64,000 bases of DNA, taken from contig NC_065879.2 in assembly GCF_932274485.2 (NCBI RefSeq), forward strand, positions 17,100,591 to 17,164,590, given 5' to 3'. The notes under the pieces are model-generated. The model had not been told where the DNA came from, did not search any database, and worked only from the letters and a program-made list of their open reading frames with translations. Position 1 is the first letter of the stretch. The number at the start of each line of letters is the position of its first letter. Made by a program: the position numbers and the translations under genes. Source of the stretch: Patella vulgata. Lineage: Eukaryota > Mollusca > Gastropoda > Patellidae. Below are positions 21,836 through 32,639 of the stretch, in pieces.

Positions 21836-22477
21836 GGGCAGTTACCATTTTTCGATAAGTATGTCGTATGCGCATGCGCACCGTTTTACGGCAACATTAT
21901 TGTATTTAATTGTACTACTCTGTGCACTGTCTGTGTGTTAGTCTAACAAAGTCGAATCTTGCAAAATACCTACTTAGCCGATTTCTCTTTGTCACTCATT
22001 AGTTTAACCACTTCAGTATATTAAACGGAGCAACTTTCATAGCACTAAAATAACCCCTTTAGTATTACAACACGCCTCTTGACAATGCGTTAAATAAGCA
22101 TCGTTGCTTAATGAACATCGTTATCTAGCATGCATCAAATACAGTACAATATAAAAACTTTCGGAATGGCGTTTTAAAATTGCCATTCCATGTCATTATC
22201 TTTAAATAATCACTAATAATAGTTACTAAAAATGTCTAGCGTGTCCTTTAAATATCTCAAGTCCTACCTCTACAATAGCATTACACTGATATGCATGCTA
22301 CCACAGCATAAATACTATGTCAATTTCTTCACTGTTTCTAACATTAAATAAATTTCATTGTTCTTTTTTTCACTTTAAATTTAGTGATCGGTGAACGCTT
22401 CTTCCAATTCCTCTCCATTGCCATATCTGCGTGTATGCCGACATTCCTTTGCCTGGTTCTTGTTTGCGAGAGGGGTA
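21836..22477. other. Spacer between the duplicated loci
   Basis: About 640 bp with no gene, tandem repeat or recognised mobile element. Confidence 0.5.
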
Positions 22478-22609
22478 ACGAATGCATTACTGAGTTCTAG
22501 ACAAGCTTCTAAGATAGTTGCTTTTGATACTACCATGCCTTTGACATGATTTTCAGTCAGGATGAGTGGCTATCTACACTACGAAATACTAGTAGAAAAA
22601 TACTGTAAA

Positions 22610-23100
22610 ATTCATAAGTGTATACAATATTCAAACTAAAAAATGTGTACTCTGTTTATACAATACTAAAACTAAACAATGTGTACTCTGATTATAGAAT
22701 ACAAGTGTACTAAAACCAAACAATGTATACAATACAAGTTTACTAAAACTAAACAATATGTACTCTGATTAAACAATACATGTTTATTAAAACTAAACAA
22801 CGTTTACAATACAAGTGTGCTAAAACTAAACAGTGTATACGATACTAGTGTACTAAAACTAAACAATGTGTACAATGCAGATGTACTAAAACTAAACAAT
22901 GCATACAATACTAGTGTACTAAACCTAAACAATATCTACAATACTAGTGTAATAAAACTAAATAATACAGGTATACTAAACAATGTGTACTCTGTTTATA
23001 AATACAATATTAGTGCACTAAAACTAAACACTGTATACAATACAAGTGAACTAAAACTAAACAATGTATACAATACTAGTGTAATTAAACTAAACAGATA
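22610..23100. repeat. Minisatellite (~33 bp) just 3' of receptor gene 2
   Basis: Same family as 12960-13240 but about 200 bp longer. The unit resembles ACTAAAACTAAACAATGTGT plus ACAATACTAGTGT. It is open in one frame by chance and codes for no real protein. Confidence 0.88.
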
Positions 23101-23181
23101 ATAATTATTTCTATTTATATAATCGGTAATGTATGTGCTACTATGGTAACGTTGTCCTTTTAGTAAGCTTCCGTTCTGCAT

Positions 23182-23477
23182 TCAGAATTCATGAGAAATT
23201 CCGGAGTTAAGGTCAGAAATATCTTCGTATACGGGAGATGGCTCTGCAGTTAGATCTACGTATCCATGGAGTGTGGTATACACATGATCGTCTTGTGTGT
23301 TGTCATGGGTACTGGAATATCGTGCTATTTCTGGTTCTTCACTGGGGGGATTATTAGATTTTCGTGAGCCTTTTGTGTTCTTATATTTTCGAATACCGAA
23401 TGCTAGGATTACAACCTGGACAATACCAATAACTACAGCTCCAACTACCATCCAAATTGTAAAAGCAGGAAACAAAA
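23182..23477 (-). CDS. Receptor gene 2, exon 8: transmembrane segment and ITAM-like tail
   Basis: Acceptor TTATTTCTAG. Membrane helix FTIWMVVGAVVIGIVQVVIL, then IRKYKNTK, EEPEIARY, YTTL, YVDL-x7-YEDI, SDLN and the extra SGISHEF. Stop TGA at 23184-23182. Confidence 0.87.
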
Positions 23478-26400
23478 CTAGAAATAAAACACAAGGTAGA
23501 TTAGTATAAAATAAACCGTTTAATATTCACCCGATCTACCAGTAAGGCAGTTAACTGTAACAATCGTTCAAATCTGAATTCGCGCTGTAAAAGATGGATA
23601 GGTATCCATGTAGGGTCATTTATCAAGAAAATCACCTTAGTCATCATTTTCAAATAATATACTGGGTAGATAAGTACTGTCAGTTTTGATCCGCTATACT
23701 TTGCTCAGCATGTTGGACACCCATTGTCTTCTATGCATAATTTAGCACATTGGAATGTCCTCGCCTCACATAACCCATTGTCCTCCTGAGAACTTAGCAT
23801 ACTAGAAAAAGAACATCTTACCTGACTGTTCAGTTAAAGCATCTGTCTGAAGCGGAAATGAACATATAGAAAACCATAGCTTACTTCGTGGACGTTTGGG
23901 TATCTTAGGATTTAACTTCTTTAAGATGCCGTTTTTAATATTCACTTTTAAAACTCTGTAATGTAAAATAAATCTGTGTATGATTACGCTTAATAGATCT
24001 GGGCATTGATTCAATATATATATATTTATTAAAATGAAACACTTATGTGCCGTCTTCAGGAATTTTACCACCATGACAGCATAACAGACACAGGGTAAAT
24101 AAATATAAATAATATTTTTAAGAACATAGGATAATCAGTAGATTCACTGTCTTTTGGCTTATTACTACATCATAACGACAGTTTGTTTTAATCAAAGTCC
24201 ACCTTCATTACCCAGTCGACCCAGAACAGTAGGATGTTAAACCCCATTTCATTTCATTTTTTTCAAAAGTGCTTATCCTTGGAGGAAGCCATTTTGTGTT
24301 CAACAGTCGAAAGTTTAAACAGTCTGTGAGACTAAAATTAGTAAATAAACCAAAGTACACCTAATCTTTCGAAATTAGAAATTAATTCGTTTTGAGTCAC
24401 AATAGAAATAGTTTTGACCACCAAGATCATAATAAAAGTACATATAGATTAAAGGGCTAATCCCGGTAATATTTTGGAGAATAAAACTGCTTAACTTTGT
24501 GTTAAAATCCCTTACAATCCTCTACCTTAGGGCCGAGCAACTAACTCAACATATGTGATACGTTTTCAAACAACTTAAACCAGTCAGTCTTCATCTGGAA
24601 ATGGTGACCGGTGTCCCTGTGACACTATCCTGTGTCACGGTACCAAATAAAAACGATTGTGGCACCACGGGGTCGATGTGACTATTCCCTTCGTGAAGGC
24701 ACTAAATAAGGAATTAGATGTGACACTTTTATCAGGAACTTCCAGAGAACGGCCCGTGATCCTAGGGTGATACTATCGTCTAGGACTTTCTTTGACTTCA
24801 CGTTGTGATAACTATTTCCAATTATCAATTAAGTCTGAAACACTGTTCATGTTGTTACTAAATTTATATAACAAATACAGCAAACTACAAAGTTAAATAC
24901 AGGAAAATTACAACATCTATTATAGAAACTTTAGGCGTTATTAAAATATCTACGGTCCGAATTTAGCATCCTTTATAACTCAGACCTAACGGTTTAAATA
25001 CTACTTTTTGTCTCTAACCCAGCCTTTCAGCCGAGGCGACCGTGCGTATGATGTTCCCCCCTCGGACTGCTCTATGATAATTGTATCCCTGGCCTCTTAG
25101 CCGAGGAGGCTGCGGGTATGACGTTCCCCTGAGCTTCAAATGATGTCTGAAGGCAAAGTTAACCCCGCTCTTACTTATTATATAAAGAGAATACGTGCAT
25201 GTCTTGAGCCCCGGGAAATTGACCAGGTACTTCCTTTATAGGATTGGTCAGTTGCACAGACGCTACCCTGGATTTCAACACAATGTACTTATATGGGCAC
25301 CCAGGAGGGCGGCTAACCACGTTTCTAATGCATGTGGGCGCCAGATTTGGATTAGCAGTTAGCGCTGAAATTTTGAGACAAGGTAAATACGCCATTCCGC
25401 TATTTTTTGGCGCTTAAATTTCATACGTACTCAGACTTTTATTTTTGAGACTCTGTTCAACTCGCGATAGTCCCGTTAATCAGACAAACAATTTCTAGTA
25501 ACGTTATTGATTATCGTTCGTGTCACTGACCTTACATCCTGGCCAAATCTAATTAACTACCAAAGTGGAATGTTAACAGGTATTCTCATTTTTACAATTA
25601 ATACACGCGTGGTGGAGTGCTGTCTGCGCATGACACCAACATTCGTGGTGAACAATATCATTAGAAAGATACAATAACTACTAACTGATTCGGAAGTTGA
25701 CAGAGGATATACATATTTTCATTAACTGTTATCATATCTTGTACATTCCCCGAACAAGAAATGTGGTCAAGTATCGATGATGTGATAGTCATATTTGGTA
25801 AAGATTCTGTTTCCACGCCATCCAGATTTGCTAAATACAGTTCTGTAAAATCTGATGTGCACACAATACCATTATCTGTTAAATTAAATCCAGTTAAACA
25901 ATTATGCAGTATGAAGTTTTTTATATTTCACAGCAAAATATTAGACCAAAAGGAAATACAATCTTCTAATAACATGTTCCTGATCTAATATTGCGATTGA
26001 AGAAAAGACAGTGAAAACTTAAGTAATGTCTTATTCGACTGCTATAGTCTTACAGGGGGTGTCTAGTGTTTTAACGGATGTGCATGGAATCATAAGATCT
26101 GTCATTGAGGCAAATGGCGTGGCTTCCTCGCGTTGGTGTTTAAGTCATCAGTTAGCCTGCGATAAGGCGACAAGTGTTTAGGCTATGTTGATATATTTAG
26201 CATCGTTTTAAGTAGACCAATCTCTTTATTTCTGTTATAGTATACATATATTACGTTAGTCAGACATCTCTTATCACATCTCCCCGAAAAGCCCCTTTCC
26301 TGCACAGTTCATGTACATTATAATTATTTAAATATTTAGTGGTTTTCAAGATCACTTATTCAGTTTTTATATGGTTAGAGTCGAAACATTAATTGTGGTT

Positions 26401-27442
26401 TCCTGCAATTATAGGTTCAGACCAAGTTTAGAAACTAATAAGAGAATTAAAAGTTACTTAACACTGACGATACGAGTTAGCACTGTTAGGGTATATATGG
26501 GAGTAAGTACCGTCTCTCTTACTCACTCACACTGTATATACTAGCACCCGAAATAAACGTCAGTTGTTCTTAAAAGTATTCTTTTCCTCTAGTTTTTAGA
26601 CGCTCCAGTACCACGGTCACCCCCTAACGACATCTTATCGTCATAAACATTATTTAGCATTGCTATGGGACAAGGGTTACCCGTTGCGCATTATCGGAAG
26701 ACGCCCCTAGGCTATATAATCTTCCCAAGGCGAATTATTTCCCAGGGACTATCAAGGTATCCTCGTGTAAGGATGATAGATAATCGGAAATAAAGACCCC
26801 GTTCCCATTTCAATGATGCGCTTGCGCGTCGGGGTCCTTGCAGCGAAGAGAAACTGTTCACGAGGTTTGACCGGCGACGCTACTACTTTTCACGTTCAAC
26901 CACGCTACTTGACTCAATGAAAGACCTCCTGATTTACGCGCACAGGTTATGCCAATAGACCCCCCCCCCCCCATTAAAAGAAAAAAAAATGAAAATAGAT
27001 AATTTTGAATCAAACCAATGCGATCTTTCTGGATTGACGACATATTTATATAACTTTTCAAAACAATATTTGATTCATAAATGAATGGGAATTGTAGAAC
27101 AGACATGCCTTATATATTTAACCCCTCTCCTGCTGACTTATATCCTAATATGGTAATCGAAAAATTGAAAGGTTACACTAAAAGTTAGAGTATGAAATAT
27201 GAACCTTGAATTCAGAGACGGCACACATCGGGGGTTAAATTAATCTATATCATCTTGTTCTAGTTTTAAAATCTCACCTATAATAGTAAAACCCCGACAG
27301 TCTTCTCCCAAATGTTTGCGTTCAGAGGTGCGAGTGTGTAACCTATACAGACCATTTGAGGTGGACCAATACACCCTGTATTTATAATAAATTATATAGA
27401 TGTTGAAAGTGTGTGCACGTATACCAGTTAAATTATAATCTT

Positions 27443-27482
<40 letters not shown>

Positions 27483-30400
27483 CAAATCAAACTCTTGTGG
27501 CGTAATGATAACAAACCCTTTCACAATAATAATTATACCCAATACAGATACCTTTTATGATAACAAACCCTTTCACAATAATAATTATACCAAATACAGA
27601 TACCTTTTATTGTCTCCCTTCCCATGCAATTCAATATTATATATAGCAAAAGGCGCTGCTGCATTAGAAATAACTGTGTTTCTATAATTCTGTTGGTAAG
27701 AATAAAATCCAATTCCTTTTATTGAATAATAGTATAGGTTTCCAGTTTCTTGGTCAATACTAATAGAATCTGTAATGTTCGCTACTATGAAAAATAAACG
27801 TAAAGGGTCATTTTAATTTTCAAAATAATTTCATTAATATGAAAAGCAATTCTTTTTGTTTAAGAATATTACAAGTTTCCAGTTTCTTGGTCAACTCTCA
27901 TAAACAAACAAACACAATTTTAATTTTCAAAATAACTTCAGTGCAGTGTACTACATACACAAGGACATAAACGTGAAAAAAACACACTTTTCTGAAACCT
28001 AAAAATGCTCCCGGGAACCGAGCTTGAGAAACTCCCTAAGCCTCTTCTGTGCCCTTGCCAAGATTAGAACCATTGTTCGGGTTAAAGAAGACTGTCATAC
28101 GTCATGCAGTGTGCTATGAGGGAAATTGTGCTCAGGGGGAGGCGTCACAAGGGTTCTTTTACATGCAAGCTATGGGTTCTACCTTGGTTTGTGGTTGTAA
28201 TCAAACGTGTAAGCAACATTTCCACTTTTGGTAAGAACCGGAATCCAACACCGGAAATTCTCATCTGGGGTTCTTGCCCTTCTCATACTTTAACGACATT
28301 GGCCGATTATATTCTATTGACATAATATGGTATTTCGGTTTGTGATGCTATATGAGGGTGGGTAAACATGAGTTCATTAGTGTACACTAGCAGTCCCACG
28401 CTCCCATCTAACTCACCCCGTGTATATAACATTGTGCCCGAATCTCTGGTTTCAGTCCGAGAATGAATAAAACAGTATAAATAACATGAACTTTTTGATA
28501 TTGTCGTTACCTTTATCCAGTATTGTTTGCACATCTCTACCATCTGGATTCATGCGGAAAATCTTTGTTAAACCTTGATTATTTTTTCTTGTGGGTACGT
28601 AGTATATAAAGTTTCTTTCATAATCGCATGCCATGTGCTCAACTGTAAAGATATGCCAATCAATGTCAGGAAATTAAATGCATTTTATTTCATTTCGACC
28701 AAACTTCAACTATACGGAACATAACCCGCTAAAATATCTATACATGGGCACAGATATTCTAAAATATCTCCGATTAATGTGCCGCCACTTGTTAGTCTTT
28801 TAATGGGTCCTTTTGAGTGAATTGAAAACTATAATGATCTAGTTCTGTTTTAAGAACAGTAAGTATTAATGATAATGAAAATGAAATGCAATGTTGTTTT
28901 TCTCGGTTTTTAAATGTATGCTTCCACCGAGGGTGACATCGCAGATAATTTGGCTCTTTAGTATTTTTGCCCACGCGCAGTGGCCTTTTCTGTGAGAGGA
29001 TACCGTTGTACCCAGAGTGAACTCACCAGATTGAAATGATGCTCCTATCTCCAATCCACATATCCTCAAACCAGGGAACGAAACCACGACCGCAAGCTAG
29101 AGGTACCCAGTAAGCTTGAGGTCGAAGTGCGACACTCTAGACCACTAGACTATCCCAACCCTCCGAAATAAAATGAAATTTGACATCCCATTTATATTTC
29201 CATTTTTTATTTAAATTATACGGAAGATCGACGTAACAATAATGATATATACCTTTCTCAGCAATTTGCTTTGCCTGTTTGGTCTTCGTGTTATACCGGT
29301 ACATTTCATAATTATCTGTTAACAGATACAGTTGTTCATCTCCTGAAACATAAATTTACAATATATAATAAAAGGTGTTGGTAGCAAATTAGCAAGTTGG
29401 TGATATTAACACCATTTCCTTTAATATGAATGACACCTGTATAATGGAAACTTATAAACTCCGAGGACAATTACTTCTAACTAGCTCATTTCGGAACTAA
29501 AATATTGTTCAATTATATTTGACTGATTCGTATGCGCGTAGGTATCTTTGTCCACGAAATTGGACAGGCGACCCTATTCCTTTTCACGTACAAGACTAAA
29601 ATAAAAAGCAAACGTGTTAAACCATCGACCACCCAACCCTCCTTCTGCTTGCTATACTTGCAGGGTGCTTGAAATCCAACATCCTGTTATAAAATAGCCT
29701 TTGCCGAGATAACAAGCAACTGTTGGACAAAGGAAAAATTATACGGGAACTTCATGGTGTTTGTTAATGCGGCTTAGTCGTTTTCATGTTAAAGGGTAAA
29801 TTGAAATTCACAAATAAAAAAAATGATGACTTGAGTCATATAAAACAACATGTGTATGACTTAAAATCGTTAAAGATATATCCTGTAAGATTTAGATAAA
29901 GATCTGGTCATTCTTACATTGAAATTTAAGTCAAATTACTTTATTCTGAGCGTTTAAAGTTTTGTTAATAAATTCTTCATTGTCAAGTACCATTAATACG
30001 ATAATAAACATCTCCATTATCCGTTTTTACATTAAATTATTAAATGTGGATTGGATTTAATCCATTCAAAATCAAGGCCTACAGTGTGCTATGAGGGAAA
30101 TTTTGCCCAGACAGCGGCAAATTTCAACTGCCAAGGGATCTCTTACGAGCACGTCCATGTGTACACGGGACCCCGTTTTTCGTACCATCCGAGAGACTAT
30201 GCGGTTTCCATTGCAAGACCCTCTGTCGTGCATCACTGACAGGGGGGAAGTACGACGCAATGGCAACCCAGGGATCGAACACAGGAGCTCCAGGTTAGCG
30301 AGCCAACGCCTTACTCGTGACTCTCGAGAGTGAATAGATCCATGCGCGTGGGGTATATTTAAATTTGACAATCAAGTCTGGCAAGCAGCCCGATGTGACT

Positions 30401-30515
30401 TTCTTATCTAATATTAATACATTTCTCGGCCTCGTTAATTGAAAAATTTGTTCTTACCTGTAACAAACAATGCATTAAACATACAACAAACCAGAACGCG
30501 TCCAAACAGCTTCAT
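23182..30515 (-). CDS. Receptor gene 2: paralogue with ITAM-like tail (8 exons)
   Basis: Exons 30515-30458, 29342-29253, 28642-28511, 27784-27604, 27375-27278, 25875-25686, 23955-23822 and 23477-23182 join in phase into 392 codons. Every intron has the same position and phase as in gene 1. The signal peptide is identical. The ectodomain keeps MYRYNT, FIYYVPT, VYWSTSNGLYRL and LYLANLDG, and changes mainly in exon 4 (AAAPFAIYNIELHGKGD) and exon 7. The tail has Y348, YTTL (361), YVDL (367) and YEDI (378), so the YxxL-x7-YxxI spacing is kept although the residues between changed from ITGSSPI to TAEPSPV. The C-terminus is seven residues longer (SGISHEF) because the gene 1 stop codon TAA is TCC here. 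Seen: two intact reading frames. Inferred: both genes are functional and the tail motif is under constraint. Confidence 0.82.
23822..23955 (-). CDS. Receptor gene 2, exon 7: membrane-proximal stalk
   Basis: 134 bp, acceptor ACATTACAG, donor AGTCAG|GTAAGA. It encodes VLKVNIKNGILKKLNPKIPK and a more diverged end with one cysteine. Here it is needed for frame, because exon 8 has only one usable acceptor. Confidence 0.82.
24215..24262 (+). mobile_element. SINE-A tail fragment
   Basis: GTCGACCCAGAACAGTAGGA with the ATTTCATTTC tail, matching 15575-15618. Confidence 0.6.
24600..25350. repeat. Dispersed repeat E, longest copy, in intron 6 of receptor gene 2
   Basis: It lies in a segment absent from the matching intron of gene 1, so it arrived after the duplication. 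It contains TGTGACACTATCC, ACGGCCCGTGATCCTAGGGT and GAGCCCCGGGAAATTGACCA. No protein was recognised. Confidence 0.7.
25686..25875 (-). CDS. Receptor gene 2, exon 6
   Basis: 190 bp, acceptor ATTTAACAG, donor TCA|GTTAGT. It encodes NGIVCTSDFTELYLANLDG, the NMT sequon, ISCSGN and ENMYILCQLPN. Confidence 0.85.
25990..26795. other. Copy-specific intron sequence in receptor gene 2
   Basis: About 800 bp in intron 5 with no counterpart in gene 1 that I could see, and no coding frame or known repeat. Confidence 0.45.
26800..26970 (-). mobile_element. SINE-B, diverged
   Basis: Reversed family text (GATGCGCTTGCGCGTCGGGG, GACCGGCGACGCTACTACTT, GACTCAATGAAAGACCTCCT) ending in a C run at 26960-26971. Confidence 0.75.
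27278..27375 (-). CDS. Receptor gene 2, exon 5 (YWST repeat)
   Basis: 98 bp, acceptor AAATACAG and donor TATAG|GTGAGA. It encodes VYWSTSNGLYRLHTRT, then HLGEDCRGF. Confidence 0.85.
27447..27478. repeat. (CT)n microsatellite
   Basis: Sixteen uninterrupted CT units in intron 4 of receptor gene 2. Confidence 0.97.
27604..27784 (-). CDS. Receptor gene 2, exon 4
   Basis: 181 bp, phases as in gene 1. It encodes VANITDSISIDQETGNLYYY and a diverged end. About 25 bp of the exon start region (TTTCCAGTTTCTTGGTCAA on the + strand) recurs in the adjacent intron at about 27873, as it does in gene 1. Confidence 0.85.
28085..28235 (-). mobile_element. SINE-A, decayed
   Basis: GCAGTGTGCTATGAGGGAAA and AAGGGTTCTTTTACATGCAA identify the reversed family body. 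Counterpart of 17795-17950. Confidence 0.6.
28511..28642 (-). CDS. Receptor gene 2, exon 3
   Basis: 132 bp. Differences from gene 1 include VEHMAC for VEYMAC, RKNNQG for RKNYKG and FRMNPDGRD for FRMIPDGGD. Confidence 0.87.
28895..29163 (-). mobile_element. SINE-C with tRNA-like head
   Basis: Read on the minus strand it begins GGTTGGGATAGTCTAGTGGT (A-box-like) and has GTGGTTTCGTTCCC (B-box-like) about 60 bp on. The body follows, shared with 18640-18842. This is a third tRNA-derived family, distinct from SINE-A and SINE-B. Confidence 0.75.
29253..29342 (-). CDS. Receptor gene 2, exon 2
   Basis: 90 bp, phase 1 to phase 1, encoding the same GDEQLYLLTDNYEMYRY block as gene 1. Confidence 0.85.
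29460..29640 (-). mobile_element. SINE-B, shortened
   Basis: Counterpart of 19135-19345 with the AGTGTGGACACTGACTGGAG segment missing. Confidence 0.78.
29865..30045. mobile_element. MITE-like element, one end only
   Basis: Counterpart of 19570-19795 (GTTAAAGATATATCCTGTAA, TTAGATAAAGATCTGGTCAT). Confidence 0.55.
30045..30330 (-). mobile_element. SINE-A in intron 1 of receptor gene 2
   Basis: Counterpart of 19795-20091. It has lost part of the CGGCCTACTC region but keeps the GTGTACACGGGACCC block that the other copy lost. Confidence 0.85.
30458..30515 (-). CDS. Receptor gene 2, exon 1: signal peptide
   Basis: The same 58 bp and donor as gene 1 (start ATG at 30515-30513). The sequence just upstream of the ATG diverges from gene 1 within about 20 bp, so the promoters may differ. 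Confidence 0.82.
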
Positions 30516-30984
30516 TTCTAGACATCAAATAATATACTATTTCTAATTGCAGTAACTGAATTCGAAACCTATTAAAATATTTGTCGTGTTCAAATAGAGT
30601 GTTTTGTTTCATTTTTAACCTATTAACAGATTCATTATTCCATTGTTTACGAGAGATAGATGTTAATTAATCTGAGCGTGGGACGATTGGATTAAATTAA
30701 AATTTAACGAGAACTCGGCATGACAAAACTCCGACATTTTTTGCTACAATGTCAAAACATATTTATTCCTAAGAGCTTTCTCATTTTATGTATGTTTATA
30801 TTTTATCTTTATTCTTTTAATTTAATATTGAAATGTATCTCTGAATACATATGTGAAGGGGGAGGGGAGGGGCGGTATATAAATTTCGTAATAATAAAAA
30901 CAATCCACACTAATATGGTTTGTTCTCTGAGTGTCGGCCAACTGTTAATCAGTTGATTGATCATAAATCTAGAGTCTGTTTAAA

Positions 30985-31150
30985 AGACTGTCTGTTTGTC
31001 TGTCTGCCTGTCTGTACAAGATTGGCGGCTACACTAGGGCTGTCCCGGGGCTGAAATTTGGTGTATTGGGGTAGCTCGGACAGGGGAGTAACATAGGCCT
31101 GGTTGCGATGGACTACCACTTCTGGTTTCGGAGTTAAGCTACTTCCGGTT
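30985..31150 (+). repeat. Dispersed repeat F
   Basis: CTGTCTGTTTGTCTGTCTGC, GGCGGCTACACTAGGGCTGT, GGGGTAGCTCGGACAGGGGA and CTTCTGGTTTCGGAGTTAAG. Opposite orientation to the copy at 17061-17265. Confidence 0.7.
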
Positions 31151-31335
31151 CATAACTATAGCGGTGCTGTGCCAGGTCAACCGCTAGTCTCTGATAATAT
31201 TGCTATCAGATTCATAACTATACCGGTGCTACGCCAGGTCAACCGCTAGTCTCTCATAATATTACTATCAGATTCATAACTATACCGGTGCTCTGCCAGG
31301 TCAACCGTTAGTCTCTCATAATATTACTATTAGAG
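31139..31335. repeat. Minisatellite, ~60-bp unit, about three copies
   Basis: Same unit as 20935-21247, upstream of receptor gene 2. Confidence 0.9.
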
Positions 31336-31449
31336 ACTCGTGTTTACTACATTGTAGCTTGCAAGAGGGATTATATAGAACAATAATGACGCAATGAGAT
31401 TTTAAGCAATGACATCGGTTTAATGTTTTTGTTCATGGAGGCAGATTTT

Positions 31450-31451
<2 letters not shown>

Positions 31452-31487
<36 letters not shown>
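31452..31487. repeat. (GA)n microsatellite
   Basis: Eighteen GA units beside the inverted exon relic. Confidence 0.97.
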
Positions 31488-31489
<2 letters not shown>

Positions 31490-31493
<4 letters not shown>

Positions 31494-31890
31494 AATCGGC
31501 TGTAGGGTTATAGTTTAACTTTAAATATCTATATAATTGTTATTCTATAATTACAGGGTGTATTGGTCTACTTTAAATGATCTGTACACGTTACAACCTC
31601 ACACTTCTAACCTCAAACATTTGGGAGAAGACTGTCTGACGTTTTAGTATTTTAGGTGGGATTTTAAAAATAGAACGAGATGGTATAGTTGAAGCCTTCT
31701 CTGAATTGAAGATCCATATTTCATACTCTAACTTGTAGTGTCACCGTTAAATCTCTCGATTAGGATATTAGGATATAAGTTAGCAGGAGAGTGGTTAAAT
31801 ATATAGGGCATGCCTGTTCTACAATTTTCATTCATTTATGAATCAAATATTGTTTTAAAAAGTTATATAAATATGTCGTCAGTCCAGAAA
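31490..31890 (+). pseudogene. Inverted relic of a third receptor paralogue (exon 5 and flanking intron)
   Basis: On the plus strand, 31557-31655 matches exon 5 of the two receptor genes (VYWSTLNDLY, then HLGEDC) with its acceptor (TAATTACAG) and donor (TTTAG|GTGGGA). It is 99 bp instead of 98 and has an in-frame TAG, so it cannot serve as that exon. The flanks down to about 31890 match intron 5 sequence in reverse order (GATATAAGTTAGCAGGAGAG, ATCAAATATTGTTTTAAAA). A poorer version of that flank, without the exon, is at 21350-21470. The relic was therefore part of the unit before it was duplicated. Confidence 0.82.
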
Positions 31891-32639
31891 CATCGCATTA
31901 TTGTATGGCTTGATTGAAATTGGTTTATGTTGACCATAATTCTGTTATTCATGCAGTTGGTGCCCATTATTCATGCTTTCTTATAATCGAGGTAAGAATT
32001 TACCCTTTTGGCCTTACTCTAACACTAGAGGCTTAGGTGACATGGTTAATGTTTTTCATGCAGATGCCGTGAATGAATTAGTTATGTAGGGGTCTTTAAT
32101 TAGCAGTAGGAGGAAGCGGGGACCCGGAGAATACCCACAAGGTTGAATATGCGACCTTACTGTTTATCAGGTCCAAGCGTGGAATCTACACCAAGCCCCC
32201 CCCCACCCCACAATGGCAATAACAGTTCTTACAGTTCATGTCGAAATCAAACATCCCCATATGGTTCCGAGTAAATGATACAAAAAAAAGAAAACAGCAA
32301 AAAAAAAAAAAAAAGATTTTGAAAGAATAAAATATCCAATCATATTAAGTCAAACGATACCAGCAGAAAACATCATCGAGTGATAATTACGCTCTGATTG
32401 AAGCGAGATAACTCCCGTATAACTAATACATACAGACCACAATTAATTTACATTTGAACTCGATGTTAACTCTGGTCTCTTTCCCGGGCTTACACTTTTC
32501 CCCAAATTTTCGTTGAGTTCAACACTTTTTACTACAGACAGAGACTGACAACTTGAATTAGTACGGAATTGTAAATGTAATTTTTCAGTCATGAATGTAC
32601 AAAAATATTAAAGCAAGAAATCTTGAATGGCTTCAAATT
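31891..32639. other. Non-coding DNA with a SINE-B fragment and A-rich runs
   Basis: No gene. A SINE-B piece is at 32075-32205 and an A run at about 32299-32314. Confidence 0.5.
32075..32205 (-). mobile_element. SINE-B fragment
   Basis: Reversed text TAGGGGTCTTTAATTAGCAG, GGGGACCCGGAGAATACCCA and GAATATGCGACCTTACTG, ending in a C-rich run. Confidence 0.7.

Larger units (their letters stand above)
22478..31890. repeat. Segmental duplication, copy 2 (holds receptor gene 2)
   Basis: Collinear with 12840-21475. Copy-specific features are the repeat E insertion at about 24450-25465, a (CT)n run at 27447-27478, an intact SINE-C head, a (GA)n run at 31452-31487 and a better-preserved inverted exon relic. 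Confidence 0.92.

Noticed and set aside
22817-23101. Open frame of 94 codons with repeated LKLNNVYNTSV-type residues
   Set aside because: It is the translation of the 33-bp minisatellite, has no splice context and runs opposite to the receptor gene.
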